This document shows positions 52,302 to 60,887 of a stretch of DNA of 64,000 bases, in pieces (positions within the stretch are counted from its first letter, which is position 1; the number at the start of each line of letters is the position of its first letter). The notes beneath the pieces are model-generated. The model searched no databases. It was not told where the DNA came from and saw only the letters and a program-made list of their open reading frames with translations. The stretch comes from Mycobacteriaceae bacterium (lineage in GTDB: Bacteria > Actinomycetota > Actinomycetes > Mycobacteriales > Mycobacteriaceae), in the NCBI GenBank assembly GCA_019749805.1, contig JAIEPH010000036.1, forward strand, positions 62,001 through 126,000, read 5' to 3'. The translations under genes and the position numbers were made by a program.

Positions 52302-55300
52302 CTTTCAGCTCGTATAGGCTGACCGCCTTCTCGGCCGCGACTCGCGCCCCCGCGGCATCGCCGGCAATCCCCAACACCGCCGCCATCGCGAGGCAGGCAT
52401 CGCCGTGGTCGACCAAAAGGTCGGTGCGCTCGGCCCAACTGACAGCCTCCTTGGCCACCCGTCGCGCCTCGTCATGGGCACCGCCGCGGGCCAGCAGCTG
52501 CGCCCGAACCGTCCGCCACGCGATCGACGGCTTCAACGCGTGGCCAGCGAGATCCTCACTCTCCGCGCATAGTTCGTCGGCTTCGGCATCTCGGCCGAGC
52601 ACCAGACAAGCTCGCGCCAACAATGCAGCGGTCTCGGCCGTGTCGGCCTCGAGGCCCATGCGGCGGAACCCCTTGTAAGCCCGTCGCAGATGCGGCTCGG
52701 CAGAAGCGGGATCGTCGGCCGCCAACTCGACGATCCCCGCGAACTGGTCGACCTCGAGTAACGCGTGCCGCATACCGAGCTCGGTCAGTGAACGCCTAGC
52801 AGAGTCAATCAGCTGACGGCCCGCGGCGGCGCGCCCGCGAAAGGCATCCAGCACGCCTTGGCACCGCGTCGACGTGGCCTCCACGACCGGCGATCCCGTC
52901 GTGATGCGAAGCAGCCGAACGACATCCAGACACCGCCCGCCCGCGCGCGGAACCGGGTTCGGTCCCCACAATGCCGCGACTGGTGCGCCCGCGAGCACGG
53001 CGTTCACCCGACGATGCTCACCTGCCCGTCGCGCCGCTGTGAGCGCTTGATCCAACGCGGTTTCGCAATCGCCGATCCGCCCGAGGCGGGCCAGGCATCC
53101 GGCCCGGACCGTGTGAGCCTTGGCCTCCCCTGCGGCGTCGTCGAGCCCGGCGAGCTCCTCGGCCGCCGCGCCCAGCGCGGCCTCGATTTCGTCCAGGCGC
53201 TCGGGGTCGGTGAGCATCGACAGCTGGCCGTCGAAGCACGTGCCCCAGGCCGACAGGCGCGCGGAATCGTTTGCGGCGCCTTGCAACTGCGAGACCGCGC
53301 CCCTCGCTGTTCCCACATCACCCGCGGCCAGCAGCGCCTCACAACGAGCGACCAACAGCTCGGCTTGCAGGTCGGCGCGGTCGGGCAACTCATCGTCGAG
53401 CTCATCGAGTGCGTGCAATGCCTTGTCGTAGAGGTCGGCCGCGCCTTCGTAGGCCAGGCGTGCCATCGCCTGATCCGCGGCGCGCCGACAGTAGTCGACA
53501 GCCTTGACCGCGTTGCCCGCCCACGCGCACTCGAAGTAGTGGTAAGCCAGTTCGGCGAGCAGTTCGTCGTCGGCACCCTGCTCGCTTTCGAGCGTCGAGG
53601 CGATCCGCTGATGCAGCCGCATCCGACGGACCGAGGCAAGCTCGGCCAGCAGCGACTGCCGGACGATGGCGTGGTTGAACCGATACCGACCGCCCGGTTC
53701 TTCAATGACGATTCCGGCCTTGGACGCTTCGTCGAACGCGTCGACGAGATCTTCGCCGACTACACGCTCGACCAGGTCGATCGCAAACCGGCTGCCGACG
53801 ACCGCCGCCGCCGCAAGGGCCTTGTTGGTTTCCGCTGGGAGCCGAGAAAGCCTGCGACTCACGGCTTCCCGGACGCCCTGTGGCAGGGTGCTCGGATCCC
53901 AATGGCCACCGCTTTCATCCACGTGGCGCAGCGCCTCGATCAGGAAGAACGGATTTCCACCCGTCACTGACGCCAACGCCCGTCCGAGCTCTTCGTCGTC
54001 GTAACCCGCCTCGGCGACGTAGGCGGTGACGTCGTCCTCGTCGAGACCGCTGAGCTGAAGGCGATTCGCGGAGCCGTCGCGGTGCAGGTCGGCGAGCATC
54101 GCCGCCAAGGGGTGGGAGCGGTCCAGGTCGGTGCTGCGGTACGTCCCGACGATCTGCACACGGGCGTGCTCTCCGAACCGCAGAAGATGCCGCAGTAGCA
54201 GCAGTGTGGGCTTGGCCGCCCAGTGGAGATCGTCGAGAACCAGCACGACAGGCGCACTCGCGGAGGCGATTCCCAGCAGCGCAACGACGGCATCGAAAAG
54301 CGCGTAGCGCTCGGTGTCCGCGTCGGCGCGGGGAGGCGCTGTCAGATCGGGTAGCACATCGGTCAGTCCGGGAACCAATGCAAGAAGTGCTTCGACTCCT
54401 CGCAACCCGCGCAACCGGCTGGCGCCGAGGCAGGGCACCAGCGAGCGCAGCGCCTCCGCGAACGGTTGGTACGGCGCGCCCAGGTCCTCGTCACAGCGGC
54501 CGTAAAGGACGACCGCTCCCTGCTCGTAGGTCTGCCGCGCCCATTCACCGGACAGCCGCGTCTTGCCAACGCCTGGTTCACCGGCGATCAGCACGGCGCG
54601 GGTGCCGGCATCGAGTGTTAGTTGCCATGCAGAGAGAAGTCGCTCGAGTTCTGGAGCGCGCCCGACGAACGGCCCTGGTCCGGCGAGCACCGCAGGCAAG
54701 TCGGGTCGCTCGATGGGTACTGCTTCGGTCGTGGGAGTGGCGGGGTCTTCGGTGGTCTCCAAGCGCAGTTCGAACACATGCTCCGGGCGAGCCAGGTTCT
54801 TCAGCTGGCGCGATCCCAGATCGATGAGGAGGACGTCGTCCGAAAGGGTGTCGATGACGAGTTCGGCCGTGGCGCCCGAACAGAGGATCTGCCCGCCGGC
54901 GGCCAACGAGCGCAGGCGCGCGGCACGGTTGACCGCGCGGCCGAAGTAGTCGCCATCGCGTAGCTCGACCTCACCGGTGTGCAGTGCCACCCGGATGCGC
55001 ATGGGCCCCGTCAGCGCCCACGGTTCGTGACGGATCGCTTCCTGCAGCTCGATCGCGGCGGCGGCCGCCCCCGATGGTCGGTCGAAGACCGAGAACGTCG
55101 CATCGCCCTCGCCGCGAGTCTTGATGAGGCGCCCGCCCCGGGACGTGACGACCTGTTCGACCATCTCGTCGTGCCGAGCGAGAGCCACCGCCATGGCGTT
55201 GGCTTGGGCTTCCCAGGCGGCGGTCGACCCCTCAATGTCGGTGAGCAGGAAGGTCACCGCCTTGGTGACTGTCGAAAGTTGCTGTGATACAGCTAGTTCC

Positions 55301-56040
55301 AATGTGTCGTCCTGCGCGACGATTGCGACCTCGAGGCGGCGAAGGTCTGGTCCGGGGTCGACGCCAAGTTGATCGGCGAGCAGCGACCGAGCACGTTGAT
55401 ATGCGGCCAGGGCTTCACCCTGCCTGCCAGCGCGGTAGAGAGCGAGCATCAGCTGGCCCCAACGCCTTTCGCGGAGTGGCGCGTCGGCTATGCCAGCCTC
55501 GAGGTCTCCAATGATCTCTGCAGCGCGACCGGTCGCCAGCAGCGCTTCGGCGCGATCCTCCACTAACGCGGCGTGGCCCTCGATCCACCGCGTCTTTTCG
55601 GACACTCCGCGCTGGCTCTCGGGAAGTTCGGGGATACCGCGCCAGAGCAATAGCGCCTCGTCGAAGCGGTTCACCGCCTGATTAACGTCGCCGACGGCGA
55701 GGGCGGCGCGGCCCAGCTTGGCGGCTGACTTGTAGCGGGTGGCGTCAATCTCCGTGGTGCTCAGGGTCCAGCCTGTTCCCTCGGTCAACACGAAGCCGTC
55801 GCCCAGGGCGCGACGCAGAGAAGAGATATGGGTCTGCAGGGCCTTGGCAGCGGTGCGCGGCGGATCATCGTCCCAGAGGAGTTCCACGAGAGTGTCGGCC
55901 GATACGACCGAACCACCGTGCAGCCCGAGCATCGTCAGGATTGTCCGGGGTTTGGCGCCGGGAATGGAGACCGGCAGGCCATACTGCCGGACCTGTAGAG
56001 GTCCCAAAACCCCCAGCTCCACCTGTTGAAGCGTAGTCAC
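52204..56040 (-). CDS. BTAD regulator with adenylate-cyclase, AAA-ATPase and TPR domains
   Basis: The 1278-residue protein has, in order: an OmpR-type winged helix (~5-95), BTAD/TPR (~100-245), a class III nucleotidyl cyclase (~260-425), an AAA/STAND ATPase (~455-750) and TPR helices (~800-1255). The cyclase keeps metal Asp268 (LLTDIEGST) and Asp313 (GEGDATF), Lys307 and Asn371/Arg375 (GRAVNRAARL). The ATPase has P-loop GEPGVGKT (487-494) and VVLVLDDLHWA. It is related to SARP/AfsR-type and mycobacterial cyclase-ATPase regulators. GTG 56040 starts it. Its last ~15 residues after the C9 run look unnatural, and the adjacent NTF2-repeat frame probably continues it. It is divergent from an SRPBCC gene. 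Confidence 0.9.
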   Translation of the reverse strand: MTTLQQVELGVLGPLQVRQYGLPVSIPGAKPRTILTMLGLHGGSVVSADTLVELLWDDDPPRTAAKALQTHISSLRRALGDGFVLTEGTGWTLSTTEIDATRYKSAAKLGRAALAVGDVNQAVNRFDEALLLWRGIPELPESQRGVSEKTRWIEGHAALVEDRAEALLATGRAAEIIGDLEAGIADAPLRERRWGQLMLALYRAGRQGEALAAYQRARSLLADQLGVDPGPDLRRLEVAIVAQDDTLELAVSQQLSTVTKAVTFLLTDIEGSTAAWEAQANAMAVALARHDEMVEQVVTSRGGRLIKTRGEGDATFSVFDRPSGAAAAAIELQEAIRHEPWALTGPMRIRVALHTGEVELRDGDYFGRAVNRAARLRSLAAGGQILCSGATAELVIDTLSDDVLLIDLGSRQLKNLARPEHVFELRLETTEDPATPTTEAVPIERPDLPAVLAGPGPFVGRAPELERLLSAWQLTLDAGTRAVLIAGEPGVGKTRLSGEWARQTYEQGAVVLYGRCDEDLGAPYQPFAEALRSLVPCLGASRLRGLRGVEALLALVPGLTDVLPDLTAPPRADADTERYALFDAVVALLGIASASAPVVLVLDDLHWAAKPTLLLLRHLLRFGEHARVQIVGTYRSTDLDRSHPLAAMLADLHRDGSANRLQLSGLDEDDVTAYVAEAGYDDEELGRALASVTGGNPFFLIEALRHVDESGGHWDPSTLPQGVREAVSRRLSRLPAETNKALAAAAVVGSRFAIDLVERVVGEDLVDAFDEASKAGIVIEEPGGRYRFNHAIVRQSLLAELASVRRMRLHQRIASTLESEQGADDELLAELAYHYFECAWAGNAVKAVDYCRRAADQAMARLAYEGAADLYDKALHALDELDDELPDRADLQAELLVARCEALLAAGDVGTARGAVSQLQGAANDSARLSAWGTCFDGQLSMLTDPERLDEIEAALGAAAEELAGLDDAAGEAKAHTVRAGCLARLGRIGDCETALDQALTAARRAGEHRRVNAVLAGAPVAALWGPNPVPRAGGRCLDVVRLLRITTGSPVVEATSTRCQGVLDAFRGRAAAGRQLIDSARRSLTELGMRHALLEVDQFAGIVELAADDPASAEPHLRRAYKGFRRMGLEADTAETAALLARACLVLGRDAEADELCAESEDLAGHALKPSIAWRTVRAQLLARGGAHDEARRVAKEAVSWAERTDLLVDHGDACLAMAAVLGIAGDAAGARVAAEKAVSLYELKGAAALAEKARKLLGAEVPSPPRSTGNSTSRAG
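52239..52247. other. Run of nine G (nine C on the coding strand) at the frame change
   Basis: The run lies in the last codons of the 1278-aa regulator and marks the point where the reading frame of the giant repeat protein becomes the sensible continuation. With one base fewer (eight) or two more, the two frames would be one. Such runs are prone to sequencing errors, indel mutation and ribosomal slippage. Confidence 0.85.
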
Positions 56041-56119
56041 CTAGCCATCGTCATTCGGGCGAATCCGCATGCGGTCAAGGTTTAGTAAAGATGTCGGTGG
56101 CGTGCGTCAGGATGGCCCC

Positions 56120-56512
56120 ATGGCTACGGTTCAGAAGGAAATCGAGATCCACGCGTCGCCCGAACGGGTGTGGGAGGCCTTGAGCGATGTCGGCGCGTTG
56201 CACACCCGACTCGCGGCGGGGTTTGTCGTCGACACCAAAATGGACTCAAACACGCGCGTCGTCACCTTCGCCAACGGCATGGTTGTGCGAGAGGAAATCG
56301 TCACAGTCGACGACGCCTCTCGACGAGTCGTCTGGGCGATCATCGATCAGCAGTTCGTCCACTACAACGGCGCTGCGCAGGTCTTCGACCATCCCGACGG
56401 TAGCCGCTTCGTCTGGACCACCGACCTGCTGCCCGACGACGCCGCGGGGAATGTGGACGCGATGATGGTCGCTGGCATCGCGGCGATCAAGGAGACGCTC
56501 GAAGCTGAGTGA
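56120..56512 (+). CDS. SRPBCC-family protein
   Basis: The 130-residue protein begins VQKEIEIHASPERVWEALSD and follows the START/SRPBCC fold to a C-terminal helix (VAGIAAIKETLEAE). It lies 79 bp from the divergent giant regulator and so may share its control region. Ligand and role are unknown. ATG 56120 begins the conserved domain; the frame is open to 56069. Confidence 0.85.
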   Translation: MATVQKEIEIHASPERVWEALSDVGALHTRLAAGFVVDTKMDSNTRVVTFANGMVVREEIVTVDDASRRVVWAIIDQQFVHYNGAAQVFDHPDGSRFVWTTDLLPDDAAGNVDAMMVAGIAAIKETLEAE

Positions 56513-56548
56513 CCCCGTCGCTCTCACCGGATATGGCAGGCTCGTTTT

Positions 56549-57682
56549 GTGGATCTGCCACACCCGGAACCGGAGACACCACACCTCGCCGACGTCGTTC
56601 CGTCCGTTCTCTTTGCGATGGGTGTCGCGGGATTCGACGGCCGCATCCCGCTAAGAGACGACGTCGCCGGCGCCTGTGTGCTGTTGGTCGACGGGCTCGG
56701 CGCGGAATTGCTCGACGAACACGCCGCCGAAGCCCCCGTCATGGCCGGTCTGCGCGGCCGTGACCTGCAGGTCGGCTTTCCGGCCACCACCGTCGCCGGA
56801 CTCGCCGCGCTGGGCACCGGCTGTCGCTCCGGCGAGCACGGCATGGTCGGTTACTCCTTCCGGCTGCCCGACGTCGGGGTAGTGAACTCTTTGCGCTGGC
56901 GCATGCACCCGTGGGGCGCCGACGTGCGAGACGCTGCGCCACCCGAGCAGGTGCAGCCGATGCCGACGACGTTCGAACGGGCCGTCTCGGCGGGGGCGTC
57001 GGTCAGCGTCATCTCCGGAGCCGAATTCACCGGGTCCGGGATGACGCGCGCGGCGCTGCGCGGCGGCCAGTACATCGGCGTGCACGCGATGGGCGATCTG
57101 TCGGCGCGGGTGCGCGAATCCGTTGCCGCCGGCGGGTTCTGCTACGCCTACCACAGCGAACTCGACATGATGGGCCACCTGTACGGGCCCGGATCGACCG
57201 CGTGGATCATGCAGTTGCGCCAGGTTGACCGGCTGGTGGAATCGATCATCGAGGGCCTTCCGCCCGGAGGACTGCTCGCAGTCGTGGCCGACCACGGGAT
57301 GGTCACCGTCGGCACCGACGACGTCGACATCGACAGCGACGACTCGCTCACCGTGGGTGTGACCGATATCGGGGGCGAGGCTCGGGCGCGGCACATATAT
57401 GTAGTCCCCGGCGCGGCCGACGACGTGTTGGCGACATGGCAGGCCACGCTCGCAGGTCGGGCATGGGTGGTCTCGCGCGACGAGGCTATTGCCGCCGGCT
57501 GGTTCGGCGAGCGCGTCAGCGACACGACGCGAAGCCGCATCGGCGATGTCGTAGCCGCCGCCCGCGGTTCTGTAGGTTTGCTGAGACGGACTGTCGAGCC
57601 ACTGGAGTCTTCGTTGATCGGCCACCATGGCTCGCTGACGAGCGCCGAGCAGAACGTCCCACTGCTACTCGCCTACGCCTGA
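56549..57682 (+). CDS. Alkaline-phosphatase-superfamily phosphodiesterase/nucleotide pyrophosphatase
   Basis: The 377-residue protein has CVLLVDGLGAELL (metal Asp), GFPATTVAGLAALGTG (nucleophile Thr), YHSELDMMGHLYGP and ADHGMVTV (further metal ligands). This is the full two-zinc site of nucleotide pyrophosphatases/phosphodiesterases. There is no signal peptide. GTG 56549 is the start. The substrate could be a nucleotide, lipid headgroup or sugar phosphate. Confidence 0.9.
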   Translation: MDLPHPEPETPHLADVVPSVLFAMGVAGFDGRIPLRDDVAGACVLLVDGLGAELLDEHAAEAPVMAGLRGRDLQVGFPATTVAGLAALGTGCRSGEHGMVGYSFRLPDVGVVNSLRWRMHPWGADVRDAAPPEQVQPMPTTFERAVSAGASVSVISGAEFTGSGMTRAALRGGQYIGVHAMGDLSARVRESVAAGGFCYAYHSELDMMGHLYGPGSTAWIMQLRQVDRLVESIIEGLPPGGLLAVVADHGMVTVGTDDVDIDSDDSLTVGVTDIGGEARARHIYVVPGAADDVLATWQATLAGRAWVVSRDEAIAAGWFGERVSDTTRSRIGDVVAAARGSVGLLRRTVEPLESSLIGHHGSLTSAEQNVPLLLAYA

Positions 57683-57975
57683 GCGGCGCTGTTCAACGTT
57701 GAACTTACTGATGTAACAAGTTGAATTGCAGTGCTTTTCGTAAGTTATGCCGATTCCAAACAACATCGCTGCCACGAATAGTTGCTCTCCCCAACATAAA
57801 TCGCTAACGCGATGGTCACGACCAGCAAACAAATCGGCGAATACGTCAGTTTTCGCCGGATGCTGAGTGAAGTAGCACACCGAATTCCAGCATTGTGGCC
57901 GCGGTCACACCATATTCGGTGAACGTGATCACAGATTTTGGCAGCTTACAAATCGCTCTGTTAACGTCCGGCGTC
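57683..57975. other. AT-rich intergenic stretch with a 14-bp palindrome
   Basis: This ~290-bp stretch is clearly lower in GC than its neighbours, and I see no gene on either strand. It carries the perfect palindrome GTTCAACGTTGAAC at 57691-57704, right after the phosphodiesterase stop, with a related AAGTTGAATT 20 bp on. It may hold the promoter of the NlpC/P60 gene. The frame of that gene is open to 57895, but those codons are AT-rich and probably not translated. Confidence 0.5.
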
Positions 57976-58605
57976 ATGTTTGCTGTTGCAACGCTTTTGA
58001 CGCTAGTCAATTCCGTGTCCGGCACGCCCTACGTCACCGGTGGGGATTCCCCGGCCGGTACCGACTGCTCAGGACTCGTCTCGTGGGTCACCAACGCGGC
58101 GACCGGACGCCCGATCTACGGGGACCGGTTCCACACCGGGAACATCGAGAGCGCCCTGAAGGCGCGCGGGTTCCAGTACGGCTCGCAGCCCGGCGCCCTG
58201 GTCGTCGGCTGGAACAGCGGCCACACCGCCGCGACGCTGCCCGACGGCACGCCCGTGTCCTCCGGCGAAGGCGGCGGAGTAAAGATCGGCGGCGGCGGCG
58301 CCCATCAGCCGCAGTTCACCAACCACATGTTCCTGCCGATGCCGCCCGATCAGGCGCCACCGCCCCCCGGCGCCCCGATCGTGCTGATGAACCAGCAGGC
58401 GCCGATGCCCCCAGCACCGCCAATGGCACCCCCACCACCGCCGCCGCCGCCCGCACCACCGATGGCCGGCCCGGTTGATCCGATGTTGGCGCCGCCTCCC
58501 CCGCCCGCACCACCGATGGCACCGCCTCCGCCCGGCGCACCGCTGCCCCCACCGCCGGGTGCGCCCCTGCCCCCACCCCCCGGCGCCCCGGTGCCACCTG
58601 CCTGA
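57976..58605 (+). CDS. NlpC/P60 domain protein with Pro-rich C-terminus
   Basis: The product (about 209 residues from ATG 57976) has an N-terminal hydrophobic segment, SVSGTPYVTGG, the catalytic Cys in GTDCSGLVSW and a His in GHTAATLPDG, so it keeps the endopeptidase residues. The last ~85 residues are Pro/Ala/Met-rich with tandem PPPPGAP repeats, as in mycobacterial wall proteins. It probably acts on peptidoglycan outside the membrane. GTG 57895 is an upstream in-frame alternative without better evidence. Confidence 0.82.
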   Translation: MFAVATLLTLVNSVSGTPYVTGGDSPAGTDCSGLVSWVTNAATGRPIYGDRFHTGNIESALKARGFQYGSQPGALVVGWNSGHTAATLPDGTPVSSGEGGGVKIGGGGAHQPQFTNHMFLPMPPDQAPPPPGAPIVLMNQQAPMPPAPPMAPPPPPPPPAPPMAGPVDPMLAPPPPPAPPMAPPPPGAPLPPPPGAPLPPPPGAPVPPA

Positions 58606-58632
58606 CCCGAAGGGCGCGATAACGTCTGCGGC

Positions 58633-59379
58633 GTGATCGTGCTGCTGCCGCCGTCGGAGACCAAGCATCCCGGCGGCGACGGACCACCGCTGCGCCTGGA
58701 CGCCCTGTCATACCACGAGCTGACGCCGCTGCGCGCCGAACTCGTCGACGAGCTGGTCGAGCTGGCCGCCGACGAGTCGGCGTGCAGTCGCGCACTCGGG
58801 CTCTCGGCTTCTCAACACGCCGAGATCGAGCGCAACGCCGCACTAAGCGATGCGGCAACGCTGCCCGCTATCGATCGCTACACCGGCGTGCTTTACGACG
58901 CGCTCGACATCGCATCGCTGACGCGCGTCGCGGCGAGCCGTGCCCGGGCCAGGCTCGCGGTCGGATCGGCACTGTTCGGGCTACTGCGCGCCGACGATCA
59001 CATTCCCGCATACCGGCTCTCCGCCACATCGAAGCTGCCCGGACAGCCCGCCCTGTCGACGCGCTGGCGACCACTGCTCGAGCCGGCGCTCGACAAGGCC
59101 GCAGCACATGAGCTGGTCGTCGACCTGCGGTCAGGCTCGTACGCGTCGCTCGGAAGGTTGCCCAATGCCGTGCGGGTCGATGTCGTCTCGGAGAACTCCG
59201 GCGGCAAGCGCACCGTGGTCAGCCACTTCAACAAGGCGCACAAGGGGCGGCTCGCCCGCGCGCTGGCCTCCACCCGATCCGAGCCCGGCACCGCGGCCGC
59301 GGTCGCGACGATCGGGCGGCGCGCCGGCATGCGCATCGAACGCGAAGGCGATCAGCTGACGGTAGTGGTGCCGGCTTGA
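58633..59379 (+). CDS. yaaA: YaaA/DUF328-family peroxide-stress protein
   Basis: The 248-residue protein begins VLLPPSETKHPGGDGPPLRL and has YTGVLYDALD, SALFGLLRADDHIPAYRLS and VVSHFNKAHKGRL. These are the YaaA signatures. In E. coli YaaA lowers free iron and protects against H2O2; DNA binding has been reported for the family. GTG 58633 is the start. It is 27 bp after the NlpC/P60 gene. Confidence 0.92.
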   Translation: MIVLLPPSETKHPGGDGPPLRLDALSYHELTPLRAELVDELVELAADESACSRALGLSASQHAEIERNAALSDAATLPAIDRYTGVLYDALDIASLTRVAASRARARLAVGSALFGLLRADDHIPAYRLSATSKLPGQPALSTRWRPLLEPALDKAAAHELVVDLRSGSYASLGRLPNAVRVDVVSENSGGKRTVVSHFNKAHKGRLARALASTRSEPGTAAAVATIGRRAGMRIEREGDQLTVVVPA

Positions 59380-59418
59380 GTTCTTGCGAAAAGTCTTCGC
59401 CTCTAATGCTTTCGCGTG

Positions 59419-59928
59419 TCAGATCGGAGCGATCAAGTCCGTCGTGTAGAACTCTGCCGGGTTCTGCGAGAACCTGTCCGGGCGACTGATGAACACCCAG
59501 GCGCCCGTCGCCCATGGCTCGATGGAGTCCTGCAGCGAGGTCGACCCCGCGCCTGCGCCATCGGTGTTCAACGAACTCTGCGCGACGCCGGGATCGGCAC
59601 CCCAACAATGCTGCGCAGGGGTACGCGGTACCTGGATCATCCTGACGTCGTAACGCATGTTCGGCACGGCGGTAGCGAGCTGAACGTCAGCGGTCAGCGT
59701 GGAACCGTCCGACCGCAACGTGCCGAGCGGCCTCCCCATCCCGCTCGGGCCGTTGTAGTCGGTCTCGCTGAAATCGCAGCGGCGCAGAATCTGCGAGAAC
59801 GGCAGCACGGTGCCGCCCGCTCCAGCGGCGACCCCCGCGTCGTTAGTACCGTCGGCGAGCGCTGCCGCAGGAGGCGCCGCCAAAGCCATCGCTGCCGTCA
59901 GCGTCAAAATCCACGTCGTTCGTCGCAT
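59419..59928 (-). CDS. Secreted hypothetical protein
   Basis: The 169-residue product has a signal peptide (residues 1-24, cleavage near ALA-DG) and a mature domain with one pair of Cys (RRCDFSETD and QHCWGADPG). It ends near FYTTDLIAPI. No family is recognised. ATG 59928 begins a proper signal peptide; the longer frame is basic and not signal-like. It is divergent from the MpaB-like gene. Confidence 0.82.
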   Translation of the reverse strand: MRRTTWILTLTAAMALAAPPAAALADGTNDAGVAAGAGGTVLPFSQILRRCDFSETDYNGPSGMGRPLGTLRSDGSTLTADVQLATAVPNMRYDVRMIQVPRTPAQHCWGADPGVAQSSLNTDGAGAGSTSLQDSIEPWATGAWVFISRPDRFSQNPAEFYTTDLIAPI

Positions 59929-60025
59929 AGTCCCGAGTAAAGCACCGATCAGCGGCGCAATGGGCGATTCCGGCCGGTCGATCGATCGGCAGGGCAGCAC
60001 CGTCGCGCTCCCGTACGGTTGAGTC

Positions 60026-60886
60026 ATGACGGTGTTGCCGGACGTTGGAGCCGTGCGGAAGCAGCTGGGGCGCAGCCTGTTCGGTTTGGTTGCGGGCCCG
60101 GACGGTCCGGCGAAGCGTTCCCGCATTCACGACACGCTCGGCCCGCGGTGGTTCGACGAGGATTGCCCGATTCGCCGTGTGCACGCCGACGCGTCGATGT
60201 TCGTCGGCGGGCTGCGCGCACTCCTGCTGCAGTCCCTGCATCCGCTGGCGATGGCGGGCGTCGCCCAGCACTCCGACTATCGGGGTGACCCGTGGGGCCG
60301 CCTTCAGCGCACCAGCACCTTTCTTGCGGTGACCACATTCGGTACGGCTGGCGATGCGCAGCGCGCGGTCGATCGGGTACGCGGTATCCACCGACGGGTG
60401 AGCGGTGTGGCTCCCGACGGCAGGCCCTATACCGCCGGCGACCCGCACCTGCTCGAGTGGGTACACATCGCGGAGGTCGACAGCTTCCTGCTCGCGCACC
60501 AGCTTTACGGGGCGCACCCGCTCGATCAGAGTGGCCGGGACGGATATGTGGCCGACACCGCCCGCGTCGCCACGGCACTCGGTGTCGTCGACCCGCCGCG
60601 GACTGAGCGGGAACTGGCCGAACGCATCGAAGCCTTCCGCCCGGAATTGACGAGCACACAGTCGGCCCGAGAGGCGGCTCGCTACTTGTTGTTGACTCCC
60701 CCGCTGCCCGTCGTCGCGCGAGCTCCGTACGGTCTGCTCGCGGCGACGTCGGTGGCGATGTTGCCGCCATGGGCACGGTTGCCGCTGCGGCTGCCCTACT
60801 TTCCGCCGGTCGAGGCCACGCTCATCCGGCTGTCGGGTCGTGTCGTCGTAGGCGGAATCCGGTGGGCATTGACCGCGACCAGTTGA
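60026..60886 (+). CDS. MpaB/latex-oxygenase-like protein (DUF2236)
   Basis: The 286-residue protein has the DUF2236 core: RRVHADASMFVGGLRALLLQ, SLHPLAMAGVAQHSDY, and EWVHIAEVDSFLLA. The His and Arg in these helices form the heme-binding site in rubber/latex-clearing oxygenases. Most actinobacterial members have no known substrate. It converges on the FadD-type ligase with one base between stops. Confidence 0.9.
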   Translation: MTVLPDVGAVRKQLGRSLFGLVAGPDGPAKRSRIHDTLGPRWFDEDCPIRRVHADASMFVGGLRALLLQSLHPLAMAGVAQHSDYRGDPWGRLQRTSTFLAVTTFGTAGDAQRAVDRVRGIHRRVSGVAPDGRPYTAGDPHLLEWVHIAEVDSFLLAHQLYGAHPLDQSGRDGYVADTARVATALGVVDPPRTERELAERIEAFRPELTSTQSAREAARYLLLTPPLPVVARAPYGLLAATSVAMLPPWARLPLRLPYFPPVEATLIRLSGRVVVGGIRWALTATS

Positions 60887-60887
60887 G

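Noticed and set aside
58380..58605. CC/GG-rich tandem repeats
   Set aside because: They encode the Pro-rich tail of the NlpC/P60 protein and need no other explanation.
59383..59402. Small GCGAA/TTCGC hairpin after yaaA as a terminator
   Set aside because: The stem is only five base pairs with a short loop and no flanking signal, so it is too weak to call.
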